From NCBI GenBank assembly GCA_045580165.1, contig JAZNNG010000079.1, positions 8,303 to 72,302 of the forward strand: a stretch of DNA of 64,000 bases. Reading direction: 5' to 3'. Positions 33,584 through 42,901 of this stretch are shown piece by piece. The stretch's first letter is position 1; every line of letters begins with the position of its first letter. Origin of the DNA: UBA4717 sp045580165. Its GTDB lineage: Bacteria; Bacillota; Clostridia; Oscillospirales; CAG-272. Position numbers and translations under genes: made by a program. Below the pieces are notes generated by a model. That model saw nothing but the letters and a program-made list of their open reading frames with translations, did no database searches and had not been told where the DNA came from.

Positions 33584-34657
33584 ATGCTCGAAAAATTAAA
33601 AGAAGTAAAAGCGAGATTTGAAAATATTGCATCGCAGCTTGAGGATCCCGCGGTAATAAATGACCCTGAAAATTACAAGCAGCTTATGCGCGAGCACAAG
33701 CAGCTTGAGCCAATAATAGAAAAATTCTCGGAGTATACGGCAACCGAGCGTGCTATGGAGGAGGCAAAGGAAATTGCCGACGACACGGACACAGACGCAG
33801 ATATGCGTGAGCTTGCAAGCGAGGAATACTACGAGTGCAAGGAAAAGCTCCCCCTGCTTTACGACGAGCTCAGAGTATTGCTTCTCCCGAAGGACCCCAA
33901 CGACGATAAAAACGTAATCGTCGAGATACGCGCGGGTGCGGGCGGCGAGGAAGCGGCGCTTTTCGCCTCGGTGCTCTACCGTATGTATTCGATGTACGCG
34001 CAAAGGGTAGGATTTAAGACCGAGCTTCTCGGCGTCAACGAAACGGGACTCGGCGGATATAAGGAAATATCCTTCTCCCTCTCGGGAGAGGGCGCATACT
34101 CCAAGCTTAAATTTGAAAGCGGAGTACACAGGGTGCAGAGAGTGCCCGAAACCGAATCCTCGGGCAGAATACACACCTCGACCGCAACCGTTGCGGTGCT
34201 TCCCGAGGCAGAGGACGTTGAGGTCGAGATAAATCAGACAGACCTTGAGATCGAAACCTGTAAGTCAAGCGGCGCTGGCGGTCAGCACGTCAACAAGACC
34301 GAGTCGGCAATAAGAATCATTCACAAGCCGACGGGAATCATAGTTGAGTGTCAGGACGAGAGAAGCCAGCATAAAAACCGCGATAAAGCAATGAAGATAC
34401 TCAGAACCAAGCTCTACGATATGAAGCTCCGCGAAAGAAACGAAAAGATCGCAGGCGAGCGTAAGAGTCAGGTCGGAACGGGAGACAGAAGCGAGAGAAT
34501 AAGGACCTATAACTTCCCGCAGGGAAGAGTCACGGACCACAGAATAGGACTCACGCTCCACTCTATCGAAAGCTTTATAAACGGCGATATAGACGATATG
34601 ATAACCGCGCTCATAAACGCGGATACGGCTGAAAAGCTGAAAGGAAGCGGCAATTGA
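33584..34657 (+). CDS. prfA: Peptide chain release factor 1
   Basis: It recognises UAA and UAG stop codons. At 357 residues it has normal length. The codon-recognition segment is PETESSGRIHTSTATVAV (with the P-x-T-type region), and the GGQ peptidyl hydrolase motif is SSGAGGQHVNKTESA. The N-terminal helical domain is complete. Gene prmC, usually next, is absent; the Sua5-type gene overlaps by 4 bp instead. AAAGGTTAAAAACCA precedes the ATG. Confidence 0.96.
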   Translation: MLEKLKEVKARFENIASQLEDPAVINDPENYKQLMREHKQLEPIIEKFSEYTATERAMEEAKEIADDTDTDADMRELASEEYYECKEKLPLLYDELRVLLLPKDPNDDKNVIVEIRAGAGGEEAALFASVLYRMYSMYAQRVGFKTELLGVNETGLGGYKEISFSLSGEGAYSKLKFESGVHRVQRVPETESSGRIHTSTATVAVLPEAEDVEVEINQTDLEIETCKSSGAGGQHVNKTESAIRIIHKPTGIIVECQDERSQHKNRDKAMKILRTKLYDMKLRERNEKIAGERKSQVGTGDRSERIRTYNFPQGRVTDHRIGLTLHSIESFINGDIDDMITALINADTAEKLKGSGN

Positions 34658-35727
34658 AAACCGAAATAGCAGTACTTTGCGGCAGAGCTGAGGTCGATGA
34701 CGAGATACTCAGGCGCGGAGCAGAAATAATAAGGTCGGGAGGGCTCGTGGCGTTTCCAACCGAAACCGTATACGGTCTCGGCGCAAACGCGCTCGACTCC
34801 GATGCCGCGGCGAAAATATACGCCGCCAAGGGCAGACCGAGCGATAACCCTCTCATAATACACATAAGCAGGCCCGAGGAGGCAGAGCTTTACGCATACG
34901 TTCCCGAGGAATATAAGCTCCTCGCGGAAAAATTTCTCCCCGGACCTTTGACCGTCATAATGCCAAAGCGCGAAAATATTCCGAGTGCAGTTACGGGCGG
35001 ACTTGACAGCGTTGCGGTAAGACTTCCGTCAAACGCGGCGGCAAGAAGACTTATCGAGCTGTCCGGCGTACCGATAGCGGCGCCGAGCGCAAACCTGTCG
35101 GGCAAGCCGAGTCCCACCTCGGCGAGTCACGTTATCGACGATATGAACGGCAGAGTAGATATGATAATCGACGGCGGCGAGTGTAACATCGGACTCGAAT
35201 CCACCATAATAAAGCTGACACACGACGGCAAAGCAGAGCTTCTGCGTCCGGGAGGCATCACCAAGGAGCAGCTCGAGGAGGTATTCTCCGACGTCATACT
35301 TGACAAGGCGGTGACGGAAAAGCTCGGGGAGGGCGAAAAGCCGCTTGCTCCGGGTATGAAATACCGACACTACGCGCCCACGGCGAGCCTCTCTCTCGTC
35401 TCGGGAGAGGCGGGACTTTTTGAAAAGGTCATAAGCGAAAGCCTTGGCAAATCGGGACTTGGAGTCATAGCCTTTGACGAGGATATTGACAAGCTTGTGT
35501 CCCTCGGTGTAAAGAGAGAAAACATACTTTCTCTCGGCGCAAGGGACGATATAAACGTCCAGGCGGCAAGACTTTTTTCGGTCCTCAGAGAATGCGACAC
35601 GTGCAGATTTGAAAAAATATACGCGAGACTTCCCGAGCGTGACGGACTCTCGCTCGCGGTCTATAACCGTATAATAAAGGCGGCTGGATACGACGTTATC
35701 CGCGGCGAAAAAGAAGAAAAAATTTAA
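34654..35727 (+). CDS. sua5: L-threonylcarbamoyladenylate synthase (Sua5 type)
   Basis: It makes threonylcarbamoyl-AMP from threonine, bicarbonate and ATP, the first step of t6A. The 357 residues contain the YrdC core (AFPTETVYGLGANALD, AAKGRPSDNPLIIHI, then AAPSANLSGKPSPT) followed by a Sua5 C-terminal domain (from about residue 225, APGMKYRHYAP). This makes it the long Sua5 form rather than short TsaC. The start is a TTG at 34654, overlapping the prfA stop as TTGA; AAGGAAG seven bases upstream supports it. Confidence 0.93.
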   Translation: MKTEIAVLCGRAEVDDEILRRGAEIIRSGGLVAFPTETVYGLGANALDSDAAAKIYAAKGRPSDNPLIIHISRPEEAELYAYVPEEYKLLAEKFLPGPLTVIMPKRENIPSAVTGGLDSVAVRLPSNAAARRLIELSGVPIAAPSANLSGKPSPTSASHVIDDMNGRVDMIIDGGECNIGLESTIIKLTHDGKAELLRPGGITKEQLEEVFSDVILDKAVTEKLGEGEKPLAPGMKYRHYAPTASLSLVSGEAGLFEKVISESLGKSGLGVIAFDEDIDKLVSLGVKRENILSLGARDDINVQAARLFSVLRECDTCRFEKIYARLPERDGLSLAVYNRIIKAAGYDVIRGEKEEKI

Positions 35728-35740
35728 GGGGAAAACATAA

Positions 35741-37945
35741 ATGGCGAAGAGAAAAGCAACAGGCAAGGAGCATATCGCAAGCGGCAAGACGGCAGAGGTT
35801 ACGAATCAGCTTATAACCGATACCATAGTCACGAACTTTATGCCCTACGCAATGTACGTAATACGCGACCGCGCGATTCCCGAAATAGACGGCTTCAAGC
35901 CCTCTCACAGAAAGCTCCTCTACACAATGTATAAAATGGGACTCTTGACGGGTGGCCGTACAAAGAGTACTAACGTCGTGGGTACAACGATGAAGCTCAA
36001 TCCCCACGGCGACGCGTCCATATACGAAACTCTCGTGCGTCTGACGAGAGGAAACGAGACTCTGCTTCACCCGTTCGTTGACTCGAAGGGAAGCTTTGGT
36101 AAGCAGTATAGCCGCGATATGGCTTACGCCGCATCGCGTTATACCGAGGTAAAGCTTGATTCGTTTGCGGCAGAGCTTTTCAGAGGAATAGACAAGAACG
36201 CGGTCGATATGATAGACAACTACGATTCGACTATGCTTGAGCCCACCCTGCTTCCCACATCATTTCCGAACATACTCGTATCTCCCAACCTCGGAATCGC
36301 GGTAGGTCTTACGAGTAATATCTGCTCCTTCAATCTCGGTGAGATATGTGACGGAGCGATACAGCTCCTTAAGAATCCCAAAACCGGCGTTGATAAAATG
36401 ATGGAGATAATCAAGGCTCCCGACTTCTCGGGCGGTGCGTACCTTCTCTACGACGCCGAGGTAATGAGAAGCATTTTTGAAACGGGACGCGGCTCGGTCA
36501 AGCTTCGCGCAAGATACTCCTACGATAAGAGCGAAAATTGCATCGATATAACACAGATACCGTATTCCACCTCGATAGAGCAGATAATGAACGGTATGGC
36601 AGACCTCGTTAAAAGCGGAAAGATCAAGGAGATAACCGACTTCCGCGACGAAATAGACTTAAACGGCTTCAAGCTTACCATAGACTTAAGACGAGGTGTC
36701 GACCCCGACAAGCTTATGGCAAAGCTTTTCAAAATGACCTCTCTCGAGGATAGCTTCTCCTGTAACTTCAACGTGCTGATAGGCGGCACACCCAGACAGT
36801 GCGGCGTTGTTGAATTGCTGAAGGAATGGATAGTATTCAGAAGCGAGTGCGTAAAGCGCGAGCTTACCTTTGAGCTTAACAAAAAGAGGGACAAGCTTCA
36901 CCTGCTTCTCGGCCTCGGACAAATACTCCTTGATATAGACAAGGCTATAAAGATAATACGCGAGACCGAAAACGACAGCGACGTTATCCCGAATCTCTGC
37001 AAGGGCTTTAATATCGATGAGATGCAGGCGGAGTACATTGCCGATATAAGACTCCGTAACTTAAACCGCGAGTATATCATAAACAGGATCAAGGAAATTG
37101 AAAATCTCCAGAAGGAGATATCCGAGCTCAAGGAGATCATCGGAGACGAAATAAAGCTTCGCTCGTACATCTCAGATCAGCTCAAGGAAATAAAGAAAAA
37201 GTACGCAATACCGCGTAAGACTCAGATAATTTACGAGGACGATATAGTTAAGTACGATGAAGCCGACGAGATAGAAAACTATCCCGTTAACGTGGTTATG
37301 TCGCGCGGCGGTTACTTCAAGAAGATAACCTACCGTTCGCTTCAGGGTAACGACGAGCATACCTTCAAGGATGACGATGAGCTTCTCGTTTCCTACGATA
37401 CCGAAAATATCGCAGAGGTCCTGTTCTTCTCGGACAAGGCGCAGGTGTATAAAGCAAAGATTGCCGATTTCGATACCACCAAGGCGTCGGCGCTCGGTGA
37501 CTATATCCCCGCAAAGCTCGGCTTTGAAAAAGACGAGCACGCCATCGGTATGGCGGTAATTAAGAATTATACTGAGGGTGATATGATAGCCTTTGTGTTT
37601 GAAAACGGCAAGGGTGTCAGAATACCCGTTACCGCTTATGAAACCAAGGCTAACAGACGCAAGCTTACCAACGCTTATTCGGATGCGTCACCCATCGTTG
37701 CGGTGTTCCACATAAAGCCCAAGGAGGACCCCGAAATACTTCTCGTCACAAGCGATAATAAGGGTGCGCTTATGAAGTCCTCGCTCATACCCGAAAAGAG
37801 CACCAGAAGCGCGTCGGGCGTAACACTCGTAAGCCTTAAAAAGGGCAAAAAGGTAGTGGGTGCGTACACCGATTATCAGAAGAAATATCCCAAGGGCGCG
37901 ACTGCAAAGAAAATAAAAATACCGGCAACACCGTCGGCAATATAA
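35741..37945 (+). CDS. Type II topoisomerase subunit A (ParC/GyrA-like)
   Basis: A 734-residue breakage-reunion subunit. The winged-helix core begins at MPYAMYVIRDRAIPEIDGFK, and the catalytic Tyr is in AASRYTEVKLDSFA at about residue 130. The tower and coiled-coil domains (LNREYIINRIKEIENLQKEI near residue 450) and a short C-terminal propeller end at about residue 715. At this length it is closer to ParC-type second topoisomerase subunits of Clostridia than to GyrA. No parE partner is adjacent. AAGGGGAAA precedes the ATG, 13 bp after sua5. Confidence 0.88.
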   Translation: MAKRKATGKEHIASGKTAEVTNQLITDTIVTNFMPYAMYVIRDRAIPEIDGFKPSHRKLLYTMYKMGLLTGGRTKSTNVVGTTMKLNPHGDASIYETLVRLTRGNETLLHPFVDSKGSFGKQYSRDMAYAASRYTEVKLDSFAAELFRGIDKNAVDMIDNYDSTMLEPTLLPTSFPNILVSPNLGIAVGLTSNICSFNLGEICDGAIQLLKNPKTGVDKMMEIIKAPDFSGGAYLLYDAEVMRSIFETGRGSVKLRARYSYDKSENCIDITQIPYSTSIEQIMNGMADLVKSGKIKEITDFRDEIDLNGFKLTIDLRRGVDPDKLMAKLFKMTSLEDSFSCNFNVLIGGTPRQCGVVELLKEWIVFRSECVKRELTFELNKKRDKLHLLLGLGQILLDIDKAIKIIRETENDSDVIPNLCKGFNIDEMQAEYIADIRLRNLNREYIINRIKEIENLQKEISELKEIIGDEIKLRSYISDQLKEIKKKYAIPRKTQIIYEDDIVKYDEADEIENYPVNVVMSRGGYFKKITYRSLQGNDEHTFKDDDELLVSYDTENIAEVLFFSDKAQVYKAKIADFDTTKASALGDYIPAKLGFEKDEHAIGMAVIKNYTEGDMIAFVFENGKGVRIPVTAYETKANRRKLTNAYSDASPIVAVFHIKPKEDPEILLVTSDNKGALMKSSLIPEKSTRSASGVTLVSLKKGKKVVGAYTDYQKKYPKGATAKKIKIPATPSAI

Positions 37946-37947
37946 TT

Positions 37948-39144
37948 ATGAAAAAAATCCAAATACCCGAGTACGTCGGCGTACTGCTTGACAGACTTGA
38001 GCAGGCAGGCTTTGAGGCGTACGTGGTCGGCGGCGCGGTCAGAAGCGCCCTTCTCGGCGAAGCCCCCCACGACTATGACGTTACAACGTCGGCAACACCC
38101 GACGAAATGAAAGAGGTCTTTTTGGGCTTCAAGGTAATAGAAACGGGAATCAAGCACGGCACCCTCACGGTCCTGTCGGAGCATAACCCCGTGGAGATAA
38201 CCACCTTCAGAGTGGACGGCGAATACAGCGATGGCAGACGTCCCGACGGGGTAAGCTTTACGAGAAGCCTTGAGAATGACCTCTCCCGACGCGACTTCAC
38301 CGTTAACGCGATGGCGTACAGTGAGAAAAGAGGGCTCGTTGACCTCTTTGGCGGAAGGGAGGATATCGAGAACGGTGTTATCAGAACCGTCGGCGAGCCC
38401 GAAAAGCGCTTCTCGGAGGATCACCTCCGCGTGCTACGTGCGCTTCGCTTTGCCGCAAGACTCGGCTTTGAGGTGCACCCCGATACGAGCGCGGCAATGA
38501 GATGTCTCGCGCCAAAAATGAACACACTTGCAAGAGAAAGAGTCTATGCCGAAATAAAGGGCATAGTCTGTGGCAAATACGCCGCCCGTATACTAAACGA
38601 GTATGCAGAAGTTATCTCGTGCGTGCTTGAAGGCTTTACGGGAACAAGGCTTCTTGAAAATTGTGAAAGTCTTGATACGGCAGTAAGACTCGCGCTTATC
38701 TCGGACGGCTTTGAGTCGGCAGAGCGCGCAGTTGCGGCGATTCGCTCACTAAAGCCCGATAACGTGACTTTTTCCGTGACCAAGCGCTTAACGGAGTTGC
38801 TTTTCTCGCCGGACACGCTCGCAGGCGATAACGCGATAGAATACGCGCTTAAAAACGGCACGGAGTTTGCTTTACTTGCCGCAGACACCCTGTCAGTAAA
38901 AAGCGCCGTGATCGGCAGGTCTGCGCGTGAGCTAATAACGAAAAGACTTGAAAATGGCGCTTGCTTTGAAATAAAAAAGCTCGCTGTCAGCGGCGAGGAT
39001 ATAACGGGACTCGGTGCCGACGGACGCTCGGTCGGCAGAGTGCTTGATAAGCTTATTTCACTCTGTGCTCACGGGCTCATAAAGAACGATAAGAGGATAC
39101 TTCTTGAAAAAGCGGAAGAAATTCTCAGCGAAATTCACGAATAA
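37948..39144 (+). CDS. cca: CCA tRNA nucleotidyltransferase
   Basis: It adds or repairs the 3' CCA of tRNAs. The 398-residue class II enzyme has the basic GG-x2-R signature (VVGGAVRSALLG), the metal-binding DYD at residues 42-44 (HDYDVTT), RRDFTVNAMA, and EDHLRVLRALRFAARLGFEV of the neck. No Shine-Dalgarno is visible; the start is 2 bp after the ParC-like stop and probably relies on coupling. It ends the long plus-strand run, and a new promoter follows. Confidence 0.93.
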   Translation: MKKIQIPEYVGVLLDRLEQAGFEAYVVGGAVRSALLGEAPHDYDVTTSATPDEMKEVFLGFKVIETGIKHGTLTVLSEHNPVEITTFRVDGEYSDGRRPDGVSFTRSLENDLSRRDFTVNAMAYSEKRGLVDLFGGREDIENGVIRTVGEPEKRFSEDHLRVLRALRFAARLGFEVHPDTSAAMRCLAPKMNTLARERVYAEIKGIVCGKYAARILNEYAEVISCVLEGFTGTRLLENCESLDTAVRLALISDGFESAERAVAAIRSLKPDNVTFSVTKRLTELLFSPDTLAGDNAIEYALKNGTEFALLAADTLSVKSAVIGRSARELITKRLENGACFEIKKLAVSGEDITGLGADGRSVGRVLDKLISLCAHGLIKNDKRILLEKAEEILSEIHE

Positions 39145-39159
39145 ATCACAAAAAATCTA

Positions 39160-39188
39160 TTGTCAAATTATCTTGTATATGTTACAAT
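39160..39188 (+). promoter_or_regulatory. Promoter of the exported protein/SpoIID-like pair
   Basis: TTGTCA (39160-39165), 17 bp, TACAAT (39183-39188). Confidence 0.7.
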
Positions 39189-39233
39189 TTAATTTGACAA
39201 ATGAGAAAAATCTCGAAACCGGGGAGAATATAT

Positions 39234-39797
39234 ATGAAAAAAAGACTCGGCGCGATAGCGCTTGCATTTGCTATGATACTCGTTTTGGGAGCATACGCCG
39301 TATACGGCGACAGCGACATAACAAGTGATCCGCTTGTATCCTTAAGCTACATAAACGAGGTGCTTTGGCCCGAAATTGAGGATATGATAGAGAGAGCAAT
39401 ATCGGGCGATGATTTTGAAAGGACAGAGACCGATACCGAGGAGGATACTGAGGAGTCCGAAAGTGAGACCGAGACAGAGACAGAGGTTCCCGAGGAGCCT
39501 ACGGCAGGGGTCAAGAGCTTTGAGTACGAGGTGCTTCACCTTATGGAAAACACCCTTCTTCTGTCCGAAACACCCTGTGAAATAATACTTCGTTCGGGAC
39601 ACGCGGCGGCGTATCTCGGCGGCAACGATAACGGACTTGCCGACCTGACTGACGGCGGCGAGCTTATGGAGGGCGACTCCCTTGTTTCAAACCATCTGCT
39701 GATGATACCGAGAGGTGACGGACGCGGAGTGAGAATAACCTCTTCGGAGGCATACATTATGGTGAGAGGAGGATACAGAATTGTCGAAGAACAGTAA
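39234..39797 (+). CDS. Acidic exported protein, unknown function
   Basis: A 187-residue protein. Residues 1-27 are a signal peptide (MKKRLGAIALAFAMILVLGA, then A-V-Y-G). Residues about 60-90 are a linker of Glu, Thr and Ser (ERTETDTEEDTEESESETET and on), and the rest, starting near FEYEVLHLMENTLL, is a small beta domain (CEIILRSGHAAAYLGGNDN) that looks like a surface or spore-coat module. It overlaps the SpoIID-like gene by 17 bp. Its ATG at 39234 has GGGGAG upstream; the longer frame from 39201 does not. I do not recognise the family. Confidence 0.75.
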   Translation: MKKRLGAIALAFAMILVLGAYAVYGDSDITSDPLVSLSYINEVLWPEIEDMIERAISGDDFERTETDTEEDTEESESETETETEVPEEPTAGVKSFEYEVLHLMENTLLLSETPCEIILRSGHAAAYLGGNDNGLADLTDGGELMEGDSLVSNHLLMIPRGDGRGVRITSSEAYIMVRGGYRIVEEQ

Positions 39798-41622
39798 GGG
39801 CGGTAAGAGTATGCAGAGAATACTCGTATGGATACTCGTTCTGCTTATGGTGTTAGGTATGGTAATACCCTCACTTATCTCGGTGTTCACACTGAAGGCA
39901 AGCGCCGCTTATGATATAAACTATACGGACGAATTAGTCGTCCGTATTGGTTTATTATACGGTAATAGCGTCGTTTCCGCGTTCCAGACAAGGTCGCCGT
40001 ACGGCTTTAAGGTGCTGGCGGTCGACAAGGAGACCGACGAGGCGACCGAGCTGTATACACTCTCGGCCACAACGCTTGAATCGGTGGTGGAGGAAAACCT
40101 CGTCATCGTAAACAGAGACTATAAGATAGCCTCGGATAAATATGACATTGGTGCATACCGCGCTATGCTTGACGCACAGATGTCGCTCGAGGACCTTTAT
40201 AAGGCAATGCGTACCGCAATGAAGGGCGGTATCGAAGAGCCGATAATCCCCTCGTATTCGGACGGCGCATACAGACTTCTTATCGGAAGCTTCGGAAGCG
40301 CTGACGAGGCGCAGGCGTATGTCGACGGGATCGTCGGCGCGTTTGAGGGCTTTGAGCTCGACGGCGAGCCGTGCGAGGATATAGTAGTATACGAGCCCAC
40401 CGACACGGCGATTATGCTTATCGACTACGATACCGACGAGGTAGTGTTTGAGTTTGACGGTCTTGACACAGAGGAGATAGCACTTGCAGCACTTGACTCT
40501 CCCGAGGGAGAGAGAGCTTATCTGCAGACTCCTGCAAATAAGCTCTACGATGGACTGTTCGTGTTCACGAGATATAAAAACGGCGTGCAGCTCGTAAACC
40601 TTATCGGCTTCGAGGACTATACCAAGGGCGTAATTCCATACGAGATAGGTAACGCGTGGCCGCTTGAAACACAGAAGGCGTTTGCAATAGTAGTCAGAAG
40701 CTACGCGCTCAATCAGTTCCATAAGCACGAGGCTTCCTACGGCTTTAACCTGTGCAATACGGTCTGTTGTCAAAGCTATGGCGGAGTCAGACTCGTTAAC
40801 GATAAAGTCATTGAAGCCGTGGAATCTACAAGAGGACAGGTGCTCAAGGATTATTCGGGAGACATCGTGGCAGCTTATTACAGCGCGGTGGCAGGCGGAA
40901 CGATGGTAAGCTCCAAGGACGTCTGGGGAGGCAGCGTGTCATATCTCAAGAGCTTCCCGACTCCGTGGGAGGATTATAGCGGACACATAAACGGTATCTG
41001 GACGGTCAGCGTGTCGCCCACAGAGCTAAGAGATTCCCTTGTTGCGAAGGGATATACCGAAATTAAAGGTCCCATCGAGAGCATCGAAACCGAATTCGCC
41101 GAGAACTCCGAATACGTCGTTAAGATAACCTTTACCGATAACAAAGGAAATTCGGTGACCATAAATAAAGCGGACGCAATAAGAACAAAATTCCCCGAGT
41201 ATCTGAAAAGCGCAAACTTCAAGGTCGGACGCGGAAAGCTAACCGTCAATGACCCTGCCTTTGACAGCGAGAGTGCAAAGACACTCTTTTCGAGAATAGA
41301 CGGAAATAAGATATCCTACGTCAAGTGGACAGAACCCCTTAAGGTGCTGACCGCAGCAGGCGAGGGGTATGCCTGGGCAGGCGTTGACACACCCGTTATC
41401 ACGGGAAAGAATAAGGTCGAGTACGTCGACAGAAGCGTAACGCTTGAAGCAGACGACGAGGACGATTTTATAATCGTCGGACGCGGTTGGGGACACGGAG
41501 TCGGCTTTTCACAAGTCGGCGCGTATAACCTCGGTCAGCAGGGCTTTGACTTTGAGTTTATTCTGATGGCGTATTTTCCCGAAACCTACGTAGACCTTTA
41601 CGATGTTGACGAATTGAGATAA
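39781..41622 (+). CDS. SpoIID/LytB domain protein
   Basis: A 613-residue exported protein. An N-terminal signal or anchor lies at residues about 15-40 (VWILVLLMVLGMVIPSLISV). A SPOR-like region is possible at 150-200 (YRLLIGSFGSADEAQAYVDG), and the SpoIID domain spans about 275-600: WPLETQKAFAIVVRSYAL, then YYSAVAGGTMVSSKDVWGGS, then GRGWGHGVGFSQVGAYNLGQ. SpoIID-type enzymes are peptidoglycan lytic transglycosylases used in spore engulfment. The TTG start at 39781 has GGAGG seven bases upstream; an ATG at 39811 is the alternative. Translation is probably coupled to the preceding gene. Confidence 0.88.
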   Translation: MSKNSKGGKSMQRILVWILVLLMVLGMVIPSLISVFTLKASAAYDINYTDELVVRIGLLYGNSVVSAFQTRSPYGFKVLAVDKETDEATELYTLSATTLESVVEENLVIVNRDYKIASDKYDIGAYRAMLDAQMSLEDLYKAMRTAMKGGIEEPIIPSYSDGAYRLLIGSFGSADEAQAYVDGIVGAFEGFELDGEPCEDIVVYEPTDTAIMLIDYDTDEVVFEFDGLDTEEIALAALDSPEGERAYLQTPANKLYDGLFVFTRYKNGVQLVNLIGFEDYTKGVIPYEIGNAWPLETQKAFAIVVRSYALNQFHKHEASYGFNLCNTVCCQSYGGVRLVNDKVIEAVESTRGQVLKDYSGDIVAAYYSAVAGGTMVSSKDVWGGSVSYLKSFPTPWEDYSGHINGIWTVSVSPTELRDSLVAKGYTEIKGPIESIETEFAENSEYVVKITFTDNKGNSVTINKADAIRTKFPEYLKSANFKVGRGKLTVNDPAFDSESAKTLFSRIDGNKISYVKWTEPLKVLTAAGEGYAWAGVDTPVITGKNKVEYVDRSVTLEADDEDDFIIVGRGWGHGVGFSQVGAYNLGQQGFDFEFILMAYFPETYVDLYDVDELR

Positions 41623-41665
41623 TAGAATTATTTACGGAAAACTCAGACCCGGTAAAACCACAAAA

Positions 41666-41696
41666 CAAAAAAACGCGGCACTTGCCGCGTTTTTTG
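41666..41696. terminator. Bidirectional terminator
   Basis: A stem CAAAAAA-ACGCGGC (41666-41679) with GCCGCGTTTTTTG (41684-41696), with A and T runs on both sides, separates the SpoIID-like gene from the convergent DUF1385 gene. Confidence 0.85.
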
Positions 41697-41697
41697 T

Positions 41698-42726
41698 TTA
41701 CCAATTATCGCTTTCGTCCTCGGGGATAACACGCTTGAGCGCCTCTATCGCGCACTCGATCATGTCGTCGTCGGGCTCAAGCACCGATATGTGCTGAAGC
41801 CATACGCCGGGCTTTGAGATTATGCGGGTCACGATATTATCGTGTCTGCCCGCGAGTCTGATAAGCTCGTATCCGAGTCCCATAATGAGAGGAAGCATAC
41901 AGAGCTTTATCGCGGTTCTGAGAAGTGCGGGGATACCGGCAGGAATGAGCATTGAAACGAATATTCCCACAATAAGCATAAGTATCATAAACGAGGTTCC
42001 GCATCTCGGATGGAAACGTCCCATTTTCTTTATGTTTTCAACGGTTAATTCAAGACCTGCCTCATAGCAGAAAATGCTCTTGTGCTCGGCACCGTGATAC
42101 ATAAACGTGCGTCTGATGTCCTTCATAAGTGACATAGAAGCCATATATACAACAAAAATTATAATTCTGAGAATACCCTCTGTAAGGCTTCTTATAAATC
42201 TCGTGTTAGCGGCGGGTACAAGGTAAGCAATGCCGTCGAATATCTTGACGGGGAGATAGAGGAAGAGTAGAAGCGCCAGAGCAACGCCGAGTACCGACGC
42301 AACCACCATAAGTACGTTCATAAGCGCCGAGCTTTTCTTTTCCTCAGCCTTAACGACACGCTTCTTATCGGATTTTTCTTCGGTTGCTTCAGCTAAACTG
42401 TCAGCGCCCTCAACGGGATTATCTTCAGGAGCCTTAACTTCTTCGGTTATTTCGTCCTCAAGGCCACTCATTTCGGCAGAGTCCATAAGACACTTGTAAC
42501 CAATTTTCATAGATGTGATAAATGAGTAGACACCTCTGATAACGGGGATCTTAAAGAATTTCGGAACGCTTGCGCTACCCGTTTCCCACTCCTTTATACG
42601 AATTTCGCCGCTTGTGTGGCGGACTGCCATAGCAGTCTTCTTCGGACCGCGCATCATTATGCCCTCAATAAGCGCCTGACCGCCGATCGAGGTCTTTTTG
42701 CACGGTGTGCATTTATTTTTATCCAA
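41698..42726 (-). CDS. DUF1385 (YqhQ-like) membrane protein
   Basis: A 342-residue protein matching DUF1385: SIGGQALIEGIMMRGPKKTA at the N-terminus, IPVIRGVYSFITSMKIGYKC, four membrane helices (about 140-165, 195-212, 245-265 and 270-290), YHGAEHKSIFCYEAG, and CGTSFMILMLIVGIFVSMLI. An acidic linker from residues about 85-115 is unusual. It carries a TTG start at 42726 with AAAGGATT eight bases upstream, and no other start precedes the conserved domain. Function is unknown. Confidence 0.9.
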   Translation of the reverse strand: MDKNKCTPCKKTSIGGQALIEGIMMRGPKKTAMAVRHTSGEIRIKEWETGSASVPKFFKIPVIRGVYSFITSMKIGYKCLMDSAEMSGLEDEITEEVKAPEDNPVEGADSLAEATEEKSDKKRVVKAEEKKSSALMNVLMVVASVLGVALALLLFLYLPVKIFDGIAYLVPAANTRFIRSLTEGILRIIIFVVYMASMSLMKDIRRTFMYHGAEHKSIFCYEAGLELTVENIKKMGRFHPRCGTSFMILMLIVGIFVSMLIPAGIPALLRTAIKLCMLPLIMGLGYELIRLAGRHDNIVTRIISKPGVWLQHISVLEPDDDMIECAIEALKRVIPEDESDNW

Positions 42727-42759
42727 AACCGTAATCCTTTCAATAAATCATTACATTTT

Positions 42760-42788
42760 AGTTTAGCACAAATACCTCTGTATTTCAA
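42760..42788 (-). promoter_or_regulatory. Promoter of the DUF1385 gene
   Basis: TTGAAA (42783-42788), 17 bp, TAAACT (42760-42765) on the minus strand. Confidence 0.65.
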
Positions 42789-42842
42789 GGCTTTGCACCA
42801 ACTTTGAAAATTTATTTACATTTGCCGCGAAGCTTATTTTGG

Positions 42843-42871
42843 TTGACAACGGGCGCTCGGTCTGTTATAAT
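42843..42871 (+). promoter_or_regulatory. Consensus promoter of the EamA transporter gene
   Basis: TTGACA (42843-42848), 17 bp, TATAAT (42866-42871): both boxes match the consensus exactly. Confidence 0.92.
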
Positions 42872-42901
42872 CATTTGGTAAAAAGTATTTCGGAGGAATA
42901 T

